NCBI GenBank assembly: GCA_963826795.1
Contig: CAWGYT010000029.1
Coordinates: forward strand, 1-64,000
Length of the DNA stretch: 64,000 bases
Source: CAWGYT01 sp963826795
Lineage (GTDB): Bacteria > Planctomycetota > Planctomycetia > Pirellulales > Pirellulaceae
Direction of reading: 5' to 3'
This document shows, one piece after another, positions 9,844 to 18,343 of the stretch. Position 1 is the stretch's first letter, and each line of letters begins with the position of its first letter. Made by a program: the position numbers and the translations under genes. Below the pieces are notes generated by a model. It was not told the origin of the DNA. It searched no databases and saw nothing but the letters and a program-made list of their open reading frames with translations.

Positions 9844-11643
9844 TTACGACGCGGGTACGCGTTTTTTCCTGCGCCGTGCCACGTCAACCAGTGACAACGA
9901 TCCGAGGGAAAGCAGCGCGGCGGCGGACGGCTCCGGGACCGCAAACGTCTGCTGACAACACGCATCGGCAGTCAGCTTCGCGGCGCGAAGGCTCGACCTT
10001 TCATAGCCGCCGGCCTGGAGCGCCAACACGAGATCGCCCGAATCGAATTCAAGATCGCCGTCCCAGTCGCCGGAGCTCCAGGTCGAGTTGTTGGCAACCG
10101 CGTCACCGTATTGACCCCATTGAAGGACTTCGACCAGATCGTCCGACGCGAATTGCCCGTCCAGGTTCGCATCGCCAAACGTGGTGCCAAAAATTTCCTC
10201 AACCAGGATCCGCCGATCCTCCAGATCCACCCTCCGATCTCCGTTGAAATCGTAGCGATAAAACACCTGCGGCCGATTCATGCGATCGGCGTGCAAATCA
10301 ATGTCTTCGACCGAGAGCGCGCCATCGGCATTGAGATCGCCCGGCAACTTTTCAGCGACCGCTTGCCGCGGATGGGTGAGATTGACATAGTGGTACGACG
10401 TGTAGCCCAGCTGGTCAGCGGCATCCAACAAGAGCGGATCCTGGAAATAGACGGCTGCCTCGCGAAGTAGAACGTAGTACTCGCCCGGCTCACGTGGAAA
10501 CACTTCTCCATTCCAGAACTCCCATGATTTCTCTCCGAGCATGTAGGGCAGGAGGAAGTCCAGCTGGAGGCGGAGTCCGCGCCCGTCCTCGGTTTCGTAT
10601 TGGAACGCGTCGAGATCGTCGAAGTGGCGGCTCAACGTGGCCAGATCGAAAGCGCGTCCGAGGTTGTAGCGATGGTACAGTAAGCTGTTGGCACGTAGTT
10701 TCTCCAGCGGATTCGAGCCGTCCGAATCGATTTGCCCTGGCATCCGATTCTCAAGGTAGTGCAGAATGCTCTGTCTCGCCGTCGCCTCGTCCTCGTGATA
10801 GAGCGAAAACATGGTCAGCAAGAAATCGTAATTCGTCCCGTGGTTCGACGGTTCGTTGAACTGGATGACGCCCTTCGGTGCCGTCTGGGCCCAGGCCGCG
10901 AACTCGTTCGTCCAGGCCTTGAGCGCCACGGAATCGTCCGCGGACCATGCCGGTGATTGCTCAAGCAGCCCGGCCGTGTCAAACGCCATGGGAATGCAGT
11001 TCCCAAACCCTGCGACATCATAATACTCGTAACGATTCGGAACAATCTGCGCGTATTCGTTGCGGGGGTTCATCCGCGTCTCGGGGTCGATGAACCAGGT
11101 GCGAATCAAGTCGGCCGCCTTCTCGGCATACTTCTCGTCCTCCGTGAAGAAGTAGGCCAGCGACAGCAACTCGCTGGATCGGCCCATGTCGCAGAGCTGC
11201 GCGAAATCGACGCCGTTGTCCGGATTAATGTGGCCATCGCGGCGGATCCACGGCAAGCCGTCTTCGGTGTCTGGATTCGGCCACCAGTACGCGCCGTAAC
11301 TCACGTAATCATGTGGATCACCGCTGGGGGCGACGAGGGGTGTGTACACCACCGAGTACGGCCCCTTGTTGAGCTTGCCGTTCGCCTGACTGACAACCGA
11401 CCGCAACTTTTGCGTGACAAACGGATCCTCCGCCAGTAACGCTTCTTTCGCGATCTGGAGGAGCTCGAGGTTGAGAAGAAACGAGCGAGCCTGGCCACCC
11501 TCTTCGGCCATCACCGTTCGCGCGCATCCCCCGCTGGCGAGGAACCAACCGATGACGGGAATCAACGCCCACCACCCACTCGCGAAACGAGCAGCTGCCG
11601 GACCGCCCGCACTTCGAACTGTGTGTTCCCTTTCGGCCAACAT
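9844..11643 (-). CDS. Secreted alginate-lyase-family enzyme with dockerin-like repeats and PEP-CTERM-like tail
   Basis: This protein of about 599 residues is probably exported: the hydrophobic segment 'WWALIPVIGWFLASGGC' is near the N-terminus. The catalytic region matches the alginate lyase (PL5-like) alpha-toroid family, with 'SYGAYWWPNPDTEDGLPW' early and the NHG motif in EPSNHGTNYDFL. After this come EF-hand-like segments (GDLNADGALSVEDIDLH, DFNGDRRVDLED) and the GDANLDGQF...GDWDGDLEF doublet. It ends with FAVPEPSAAALLSLGSLSLV and a basic tail, resembling a PEP-CTERM signal. A GTG start at 11685 is an alternative. The uronate substrate is inferred from the family only. Confidence 0.85.
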   Translation of the reverse strand: MLAEREHTVRSAGGPAAARFASGWWALIPVIGWFLASGGCARTVMAEEGGQARSFLLNLELLQIAKEALLAEDPFVTQKLRSVVSQANGKLNKGPYSVVYTPLVAPSGDPHDYVSYGAYWWPNPDTEDGLPWIRRDGHINPDNGVDFAQLCDMGRSSELLSLAYFFTEDEKYAEKAADLIRTWFIDPETRMNPRNEYAQIVPNRYEYYDVAGFGNCIPMAFDTAGLLEQSPAWSADDSVALKAWTNEFAAWAQTAPKGVIQFNEPSNHGTNYDFLLTMFSLYHEDEATARQSILHYLENRMPGQIDSDGSNPLEKLRANSLLYHRYNLGRAFDLATLSRHFDDLDAFQYETEDGRGLRLQLDFLLPYMLGEKSWEFWNGEVFPREPGEYYVLLREAAVYFQDPLLLDAADQLGYTSYHYVNLTHPRQAVAEKLPGDLNADGALSVEDIDLHADRMNRPQVFYRYDFNGDRRVDLEDRRILVEEIFGTTFGDANLDGQFASDDLVEVLQWGQYGDAVANNSTWSSGDWDGDLEFDSGDLVLALQAGGYERSSLRAAKLTADACCQQTFAVPEPSAAALLSLGSLSLVDVARRRKKRVPAS

Positions 11644-11844
11644 CGAATCGCCGTGCCACGCGGTCGTTGGGTGTCGATCGTCCACAAGATCTTTGATTCT
11701 AAATCGGATCGAGACGTTCGTCTAGCAATTGGCGACGCAACAATCTCGAACCTGGACAATCGTGGCACGTCATGTGACAATCGTTCGCAACGTCGTCCAG
11801 CTCCTGTCACTCGCATCAACGCGGATGTAAGTTGAGATCGCCTC

Positions 11845-13434
11845 ATGGAACGTACCTGCTTGGGAGTCTTGCTCATCTTCGCGCTCTGGCCGTCGCCGGT
11901 CGGCGCCGTGGGAGCGGCCAAGATGTACTGGTCAGACCGAGGATCGAATACGATTCGCCGCGCCAACCTGGATGGCTCGTTCGTCGAGACGCTTGTCAGC
12001 GGCCTGGGCGAAGCCCGTGGCATGGCCGTCGACTGGGAGCATCATTGGATCTACTGGGCCGACAATGGCCGCAACCTGATTCAGCGGAGTCGGCTTGACG
12101 GATCCGGGATCGAGGACCTGGTGACGACGGGGCTCAACTTTCCGGCCGGCATCGCGCTGGACGTGGCCGGTGGCAAAATGTATTGGGCCGACGCGAACAA
12201 TCGCAAGCTTCAGCGAGCCAATCTCGATGGCTCGCAGGCTGAAGATCTCGTGACGGGTCTCGGCGCACCGTACTTCGTGACGCTCGATCTAACCCATGAT
12301 CACGTCTACTGGACGGACTACGGGACGGACAAGATTCAGCGAGCCAACTTGGACGGCAGCGCGGTCGTCGATCTGGTGACCACCGGTTTGGATCTGCCGC
12401 GCGGCATCGATCTGGATCTCGAGCACAACCAGATGTACTGGGTGGACCGCGGCACCGATCTGATTCAGCGCAGCGATCTCGACGGTGGAAACATCGAAAC
12501 GCTGCTCCAGATCACACCCTCGTCTGCCGCTCCGCATGGCATCGCGCTGGATGTCGATCGAGGTGAGTTCTACTGGGTCGACAATGGCAAGGTCACTTTG
12601 GAGCGAGCGGAGCTGGACGGCTCGAACCCGACCGTCATCCTGGATGCCAGCAGCGGTGTCCTGAATCGCCCCTGGCAAATTACTCTCGACCTGCGCTCGC
12701 AGCCACCGGTGCCCTGTCCTTCCCCGACGGGCTGTTCCGAGGCGGAGTCGGCCGAATACGCCGCCGAGCGTCTGAATGAGATCGCCCGCACGGTACTTGA
12801 GCCCGGTCCGTTTGACCCCGTGCTGGACTACACGCTCGATGGCCAGATTAGCTCGGAGGACACCACGTTCTACCGGCACTACGTTTTGAACGTCCAGCCC
12901 GGCGATGCGAACCTGGACGGCCAATTCAACTCCGCCGACCTCGTCCAGGTCTTCCAAGCGGGCGAGTATGAAGATGCCCTTCCGCGCAACTCGGGCTGGA
13001 TGACGGGCGATTGGGATGCGGACTTGGAATTCAGCAGTGCGGACCTGGTCGAGGCGTTTTCGGTGGGCGGCTACGAGGCGCCCGGCCGAATTCGAGCCGT
13101 ACCAGAGCCTGCGATTTCGGGAATGATTTCGATGGCAGCCCTGTGTGTCGTCCTCCTGATTCGACCTCTCCCGGCACAGGTTCGACCTCTCCCGCGCGGA
13201 TTCGACCTCTCCCGGCGCGGGTTCGACCTCTCCCGCCGCGGGTTCGACCTCTCCCGGCGCGGGAGAGGTGACAACATCCTGTCCCTTCTCCCCAACGCGG
13301 GAGAAGGTGGCCGAAGGCCGGATGAGGGGGAGGCTCTGCCGTGCCACATGATCTTTCCATCTTTCAGACCTTTTCGCCGGATCCCGCCTGGGTGTCGTCG
13401 GTATCGGGCGCCGGCCCCTCGGCGTTGGCGATAA
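11845..13434 (+). CDS. Secreted YWTD/LDLR-B beta-propeller protein, C-terminus extended by hairpin repeat
   Basis: A signal peptide (about residues 1-25) is followed by repeated YWTD-type blades ('MYWSDRGSNTIRRANLDGS', 'IYWADNGRNLIQRSRLDGS', 'VYWTDYGTDKIQRANLDGS') to about residue 280, forming a six-bladed propeller. A dockerin-like doublet occupies about 352-412 (PGDANLDGQFNSADLV, GDWDADLEFSSADLVEAF). A PEP-CTERM-like motif VPEP and a hydrophobic helix follow at 419-439. The last ~89 residues are translated from the hairpin repeat (13165 on) and then antisense to the 3' end of the response regulator gene. The native protein probably ended shortly after residue 440. Confidence 0.85.
   Translation: MERTCLGVLLIFALWPSPVGAVGAAKMYWSDRGSNTIRRANLDGSFVETLVSGLGEARGMAVDWEHHWIYWADNGRNLIQRSRLDGSGIEDLVTTGLNFPAGIALDVAGGKMYWADANNRKLQRANLDGSQAEDLVTGLGAPYFVTLDLTHDHVYWTDYGTDKIQRANLDGSAVVDLVTTGLDLPRGIDLDLEHNQMYWVDRGTDLIQRSDLDGGNIETLLQITPSSAAPHGIALDVDRGEFYWVDNGKVTLERAELDGSNPTVILDASSGVLNRPWQITLDLRSQPPVPCPSPTGCSEAESAEYAAERLNEIARTVLEPGPFDPVLDYTLDGQISSEDTTFYRHYVLNVQPGDANLDGQFNSADLVQVFQAGEYEDALPRNSGWMTGDWDADLEFSSADLVEAFSVGGYEAPGRIRAVPEPAISGMISMAALCVVLLIRPLPAQVRPLPRGFDLSRRGFDLSRRGFDLSRRGRGDNILSLLPNAGEGGRRPDEGEALPCHMIFPSFRPFRRIPPGCRRYRAPAPRRWR
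13165..13335. repeat. Hairpin repeat unit with expanded micro-repeat
   Basis: This is one unit of the hairpin element, preceded by an expanded head of roughly 18-bp copies built on TTCGACCTCTCCCG (13165-13262). It carries GAGAGGTGACAACATCCTGT, the CCTTCTCCC-type stem and GGCCGAAGGCCGGATGAGGG. It lies between convergent genes and is read in frame by the upstream propeller gene. Confidence 0.85.
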
Positions 13435-14137
13435 AGCGATAGCCCGCGTCGCGGACCGTCACGAAGTGGCGGGGTGCGGAGGGATCTCGTTCGAAGAATT
13501 TGCGAAGGCGTCGGATGAACTGATCGGGGGCACGCGTCTGGAGGTATCCCGGCTGCTCCCAGACTTCTTCCAGCAGTTCGTGTCGCGAAACGACGCGGCC
13601 TCGACTTTGGATCAAGAACTGCAGCAGTTTAATTTCCAGCGGCGTCATTTGGCGGACGCGTTTGCCTTTGGTCACTTCGAATGTGCGAAAGTTGACCGTG
13701 GCTTCGCCGATGCGGCAGCTTTCCGGCCAAGCCGCTGGATCCTTCGCCGGGCGTTGTCCCTGACGTTTGCCGTGCCGGATCAAGAGCGATTTGACGCGGG
13801 CGAGCAACTCGTCCAATTCAAACGGTTTTGTGAGATACTGATCCGCTCCGGCCTCGAAACCGCGGGTTCGATCCTCGGTCAAGGTGCGGGCACTCAAGAT
13901 CAGCACCGGAAACTCTGCGCCGCGAGCCCGCAGACGCTCGCAGACGGCATAGCCGCTCATGCCCGGCAACATCAGGTCCAGAATGACCAGATCGATCGAC
14001 TCGGATGCGGATTCGATCAGTTCCAGCGCCGAGGCTCCATTGTCGACGGTCGTGACGTGATAGCCTTCTGCCTCCAGATTGAATTTAATCCCTCGGGCAA
14101 GATGATCTTCGTCTTCAACAATCAGGATGTGCGGCAT
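13364..14137 (-). CDS. OmpR-family DNA-binding response regulator
   Basis: This 257-residue response regulator has a receiver domain (1-120) with the acidic pair in LIVEDEDHL, the phosphoacceptor D54 in LVILDLMLPGMSG and lysine in YLTKPFELDELL. A winged-helix Trans_reg_C domain lies at about 145-240 (TPLEIKLLQFLI, SRHELLEEVWE, 'FIRRLRKFFERDPSAPRHF', VRDAGYRFIA). It is downstream of the histidine kinase, 63 bp apart on the same strand, so the two form a two-component pair. The target genes are unknown. Confidence 0.93.
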   Translation of the reverse strand: MPHILIVEDEDHLARGIKFNLEAEGYHVTTVDNGASALELIESASESIDLVILDLMLPGMSGYAVCERLRARGAEFPVLILSARTLTEDRTRGFEAGADQYLTKPFELDELLARVKSLLIRHGKRQGQRPAKDPAAWPESCRIGEATVNFRTFEVTKGKRVRQMTPLEIKLLQFLIQSRGRVVSRHELLEEVWEQPGYLQTRAPDQFIRRLRKFFERDPSAPRHFVTVRDAGYRFIANAEGPAPDTDDTQAGSGEKV

Positions 14138-14200
14138 GCCGGAATCCTATCACACCGAGCTGGATTTCGCGAAGCCGGCTGGGAGCGCCGACGGGCAGCA

Positions 14201-15164
14201 TCAAGCGACGTCGCTCGTCGGGGCCCGCGACGGCGGGCCGGCCGTCTGCTTGGCCAGATTCCCGGGCAACAGCACCTCAAACGTCGTCCCCTGCGCGCTT
14301 CCGTGGCCGCGCACGCGAACGCGTCCCCGCAGTCGCGCCACCAACGTACGGACAATATACAGTCCCAATCCCAGTCCCGGCTTGTCCCGCTCCAATTCGG
14401 TTCCGAGCCGCACGAAGCGCCCGAAGACCTTTTGGCGAAATTGGTGCGGGATGCCACGACCGTTGTCGGACACGCGGACACAAACTTGTCCGGTGAGATT
14501 CTGGTGCATCGTCACGACGACCTCGGGCGGCTTGCCCGCGTACTTTACGGCGTTGTCCATCAGATTGCGGAAGATCAGTTCCAGGTCGACCGGCCAGCCG
14601 GCCACTCGACACGGCGCGAGCTTCAACTGAATCGTGGTTTCCGGGAGTTGGTGTCGCCCGCAGACCTCGCGCACAGGTTCGCAACAGGTCATCCAAACGC
14701 ACTTCCTGTTTGCCGGACTCCGCAGCGGGTCGATCCAGGCGAGCCGCATCGAGGACGTGATTGATCAACTGATCCAGCCGTTCGACATCATCCAGCATCG
14801 AGCGGTAAAACTCCTGACGCTCTTCCGCCGTCGGGTTGTGCCGTGTCAACGTCTGCAGATAGAGCTTCAGCGACGCGATTGGCGATTTAAGCTCGTGCGT
14901 GACGCTGTCAATGAAGTTGGACTGGCGGCGTGACAGGTTAATGGCCTTGATCGAGAGCGTCAGGTAGACGACCACGCCGACCACAACCAATCCGAACAGG
15001 ACCGCGCCGACCGACAGCAGCGTCCAGTACAGCGGCGCCCACGAGGAGGACTCATTGGCCGAGCGAACGGACATCACGATCCAGCCGACGGTCAGCGCCA
15101 GCAACATCACGATCATGACCACGGCCAAACTGATCGGCAATCGCAACGGCCCGCGCGTCTGCAT
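14201..15164 (-). CDS. Sensor histidine kinase, frameshifted as assembled
   Basis: The first frame (15164 to about 14690) encodes two transmembrane helices (about 11-32 and 47-70), a short extracytoplasmic loop and a HisKA domain with the phospho-histidine near residue 90 in DSVTHELKSPIASLKLYLQ. Near 14680-14700 the frame shifts. The second frame continues with the N box (LIFRNLMDNAVKYAG), the G1 box (VSDNGRGIP), the F box region and the G2 box (KPGLGLGLYIV). All catalytic elements are present if one base is corrected. It begins 1 bp after the Cys-rich gene and is followed by its response regulator. Confidence 0.85.
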
Positions 15165-15165
15165 G

Positions 15166-15561
15166 CTACACCTGTTCCCCCGAGGCCGGCCGTGCCTCGT
15201 CGAGGTCCGGCGATGGATCCCGGGTCACGACTTCTTTGTCGCCGTGGAGTGACCCCGCCGATGCCTTCCAGACGCGTCCGACGTCAATCACGTGGTCTTG
15301 CCAGCCGATACGTTCCAATTCGGCAAAGCAGGCCCAATGCGCAGGAGCGGCGCGAAGGGCTGCCCCGCAGGCGACACATGGCAGGTGCGGCTGCCTTGGA
15401 AAAATCGGGGCCGCCGACGCGTCCGGCGAGAGCCACAGGGCATCGCACTCTTCGCACAGCACGACGGCTTTGCCGCACTGCCCGCACACTCGAACGCCCA
15501 AGGGTCCGGTACCGCACACGGGACAGTAGCCTAGCACGTAAAGCGTCGAATTCATCGTCAT
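15166..15561 (-). CDS. Small cysteine-rich zinc-ribbon-like protein
   Basis: This 131-residue protein contains several CxxC pairs: YCPVCGTG, VCGQCGK, LCEECDALW and PCVACGAAL. They suggest two rubredoxin/zinc-ribbon-like knuckles. No enzyme motif was recognised and no membrane segment is evident. The stop lies 1 bp from the start of the histidine kinase, so the genes are probably co-transcribed, which hints at a role in the same sensory circuit. The start could be either of two methionines (MTMNSTLY). Confidence 0.75.
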   Translation of the reverse strand: MTMNSTLYVLGYCPVCGTGPLGVRVCGQCGKAVVLCEECDALWLSPDASAAPIFPRQPHLPCVACGAALRAAPAHWACFAELERIGWQDHVIDVGRVWKASAGSLHGDKEVVTRDPSPDLDEARPASGEQV

Positions 15562-15639
15562 TCCCCAAAATCGTCATTCCACCGCACGAACTCTTGGGCC
15601 GCGTGAGCAGCCGATGCCAAGTGGGCGATGATGCGCACG

Positions 15640-16296
15640 CTACGGGATCACCGGATACGCCGTAATCACTCGATTGCCATCCTCCAAAACAAGTCGGACG
15701 TGCCGGGCGGGTGGTCGTCCCCGTCGGTTGCCGACCTGACCTCCTACGTAGCCGACGATCCTCCCCAGGTCGACCGTCCAGACCGTCCGCTCGCCTTGCT
15801 CACGGCGCTGCACGCCGGGCCCTCCGCGCTGGGCCTGCGTGTAGGCCTCGTCCACGACCATCAGGACTCCCGCGTCGCTGCCGACGGAGAACACCCCGTG
15901 CTGCCCGGGTCGCTCGGGTTCGTCGTCCCCGTGCGCGAGGACATGTTGAATACGATGCCCGTGCTCGCTCCCACGCGTATAGACCAAGCCGAAGGGCGAG
16001 CGCAAGACGCCCCGCGGCCCCTGGACCATTCGCTCGTAGGATGCCGATTCGGCCGAGGGTGTCGCGGTCGACGTCGAACGGCCGGCCGTCTCGGCCCGCT
16101 CGGCGGATGAGTTTGCCGACGGCTGCCGCGGCGCCAAGGGAGCCTGAGGCGGCGGCACCGACCCGGGCTGAACCAGCACGAGCACGCCCAGACCCAGCAA
16201 GATCAGGAGCGCGATCCAACGTGACGGGCCGCCCGCGCCAAGCATTTGCAGCAGAGGTCGTATGCGACGATTTGACGGTAAACCCGGCATTCCCAA
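15640..16296 (-). CDS. Membrane-anchored protein of unknown function
   Basis: This 218-residue protein has one transmembrane helix ('WIALLILLGLGVLVLVQPG', about 26-45), a Pro/Ala/Ser-rich linker and a compact C-terminal domain. That domain contains 'YTRGSEHGHRIQHVLAHGDD', 'RPGQHGVFSVG', 'TVDLGRIVGYVGG' and 'RHVRLVLEDGNRVITAYPVI'. The spaced histidines and closing beta strands recall small RNase-type toxin folds, but no family could be named with confidence. It starts 6 bp after the stop of the upstream metallohydrolase-like gene, so it is likely in the same operon. Confidence 0.7.
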   Translation of the reverse strand: MGMPGLPSNRRIRPLLQMLGAGGPSRWIALLILLGLGVLVLVQPGSVPPPQAPLAPRQPSANSSAERAETAGRSTSTATPSAESASYERMVQGPRGVLRSPFGLVYTRGSEHGHRIQHVLAHGDDEPERPGQHGVFSVGSDAGVLMVVDEAYTQAQRGGPGVQRREQGERTVWTVDLGRIVGYVGGQVGNRRGRPPARHVRLVLEDGNRVITAYPVIP

Positions 16297-16302
16297 TCGA
16301 CC

Positions 16303-17871
16303 TCAATCCGCGTTGGCCCGGGCCAGTTGGCGTTGCCAAAAGTCACGAGCCTGTCGATGCGGTTCCAGCACGGCGCGCGTCTCGTCCGAACGTTGCGCGG
16401 CCAGTGTGCGAGCCCGCTGATAGACCCAGTCCAGAAAAAACTGGACGGCCGCTCGACTGATCCGCGGTTGATCGTCCAACTCGACATAGTAGGGTCCGCT
16501 GACCGCCGCCCGATAGGCATCGGGGTCCTCGGCGACCGCTCGTACCAAGAACCAACCGCTCTGCTCGAACACAACGGGCGGCAGTCGGCCGCCCTCGGCG
16601 CCCAGTCCTCCAGCCGAACCTGCTGAATCGGCCGTCCGTTTTGGATCAGCTCCAGGTATTGTATCTTGTCGCGCGTGCTCAACTGCAGGGCCACTTCCAA
16701 TTCAACCCGCTGCCCGGCCTGCGCCCGGAAGACATGTCCGGGCAGCTGACCATTGACCAACGGCCGCAGCAAGGGACCGTTGCTGAGCAGCACACGGCCG
16801 GCGCAAGCCCTCCCACCATGCGGCGGGCGAAAACTTGTCGCCGCAATGCACGTAGACGCGATGGTAGCCCAGCGGATTGGGTCCCCGATTCGCGCCGCTG
16901 CCGGCGGCGGGCGGCAATCGCAGGCCGGTCTCCAGCAGCCGGAAATAAACCTGCTGCGACCACCGGCCGACACCGGCCGGGGGCGGAAACAGGACCGGAT
17001 CCAAGGGCCGATCCGAGGCCACCTCGACGGACGATTGCCCGCGCAATCCGTCGTGCAACAGTCCGACCGAGTCGACCAGGCCAAGCGCAATCCAGACGGG
17101 CAGATCCTGGGCCGTGACATGGGTCAGGTGGACGTGATGCGCGGCGTTGGGGGGCTCTTGCCGAGCGGACTGCGCGATCTCAAAAGGCGAGGGCAACAAG
17201 GCCGTTTCGGCCGGCAGCGCCAGCGGTTGCTCGAGCCCGAAAAACAGCGTGCAGCTGCCCGTCCGGCGGTCGGCTCCGGCCGTCACCGTCAGACTCCGAG
17301 CCGGCCCAACCGCCTGTTTCAACGTGTCATCCTGGAGACGATTGGCTCGGATCGGACCCGATGCGTCCCAGCCAATCGCGGGGACGACGTCCAGGTCCGC
17401 GGCCAGCATTTTCAAGGGAAGTTCGGGCAAGGCGCCGGCGGCGACGTGGAGATCGCCGGACCGCCACCCCTCGTCCGCCATCGTCACGAATCGAGGCAAC
17501 GCCACCTCCTGATGATCGGCCGCCCCGGATTCAAGCACGAAATGCCCCGTTCGCTCCCGATATTCAAGCCCGCGCTGGAGGCGAAAGGTGTAGCGTCCTG
17601 GAGGCAGCGTCAGCACTGTCCGACCATCAAACACCAGCCAATCTCCATCGCGGACTAACTGCGGCGGCCGGACGACGCGTTGCCGCTGGTTGAAGAGTTG
17701 AAGCTGCACGGCAATCGGCTCGCCCGAAGTCGCGTCGATCACGCTCAATTCGAGCTGCCCAGGAGCGGCCGCCGCCCAGGACCCTAGCAACAGCGCGTAT
17801 AGGAAGACTCCGAGTCCCGTACGGGTGACCGTCGGCCAAACGCGAGGCAGAGGGACCTTTGCTGTCGCCAC
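16303..17871 (-). CDS. Probable secreted CehA/McbA-type (PHP-like) metallohydrolase, frameshifted
   Basis: A GTG start at 17871 with GAGGGAG about 8 bases upstream gives a clean signal peptide ('GVFLYALLLGSWAAAAPG'). A beta-sandwich-like region follows, then GDLHVAAG, which resembles the first metal-binding motif of CehA/McbA-type PHP proteins, and 'HHVHLTHVTAQDLPVWIALG'. The frame shifts near 16800 and again near 16590. The third frame ends with 'SGPYYVELDDQPRISRAAVQ' and 'FFLDWVYQRARTLAAQ', characteristic of this group's C-terminus. Substrate unknown. It leads the minus-strand operon that ends in the two-component system. Confidence 0.7.
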
Positions 17872-18343
17872 GCAGCTCCCTCGTCCCGCCGATGCCCGGC
17901 TGGCACGCCGCCTGACGAGCGGGCAACAATCAACGTTCGGACGCGTGGGCATGATGCGATCGGGCAAGCTTCTTGGATCGGCCATTGGGTCGACAAGCGC
18001 AGGCCGAGATCGACGTGGGCGATCCCGCAGTCCAGCCTACAATCGATGCACGTGCCCCGCCACCGCATCCGGGGGAGATTCCCAGGCGGGCGAGATCGCC
18101 GCGAGCTGGACGGACTTTGACGAACGGGACGAAGTCGGTCGCAGAGCGGCTGGTCCCGCTTGAAGGGGGCCTTCATCTGGACATAGAATTGGGTCGTGGT
18201 CGAAGTCATCTCGGCGGGAACGATCGTGCAGTTGGGCTTCAATTGTCCCGCAGGGGACCCGGAGAATACGTCCATCCACACGCCGCCCAGAACGGACTCG
18301 CCGTTCCGCCCTTCACTTGACGCTTGACTAGCTTGTACGGACT
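17872..18343. other. Gap with no convincing gene
   Basis: This is the divergent region between the metallohydrolase-like gene and the DnaJ-like gene. A minus-strand frame starting at 18281 reads plausibly at first ('NCTIVPAEMTSTTTQFYVQ') but becomes Arg/Ser-rich after about 50 residues. It could be the frameshifted start of a small protein. No RNA gene or clear promoter was recognised. Confidence 0.4.

Noticed and set aside
18037..18279. Minus-strand short gene upstream of the DnaJ-like gene
   Set aside because: The composition degrades after about 50 residues and no frame gives a consistent protein. Kept only as a gap note.
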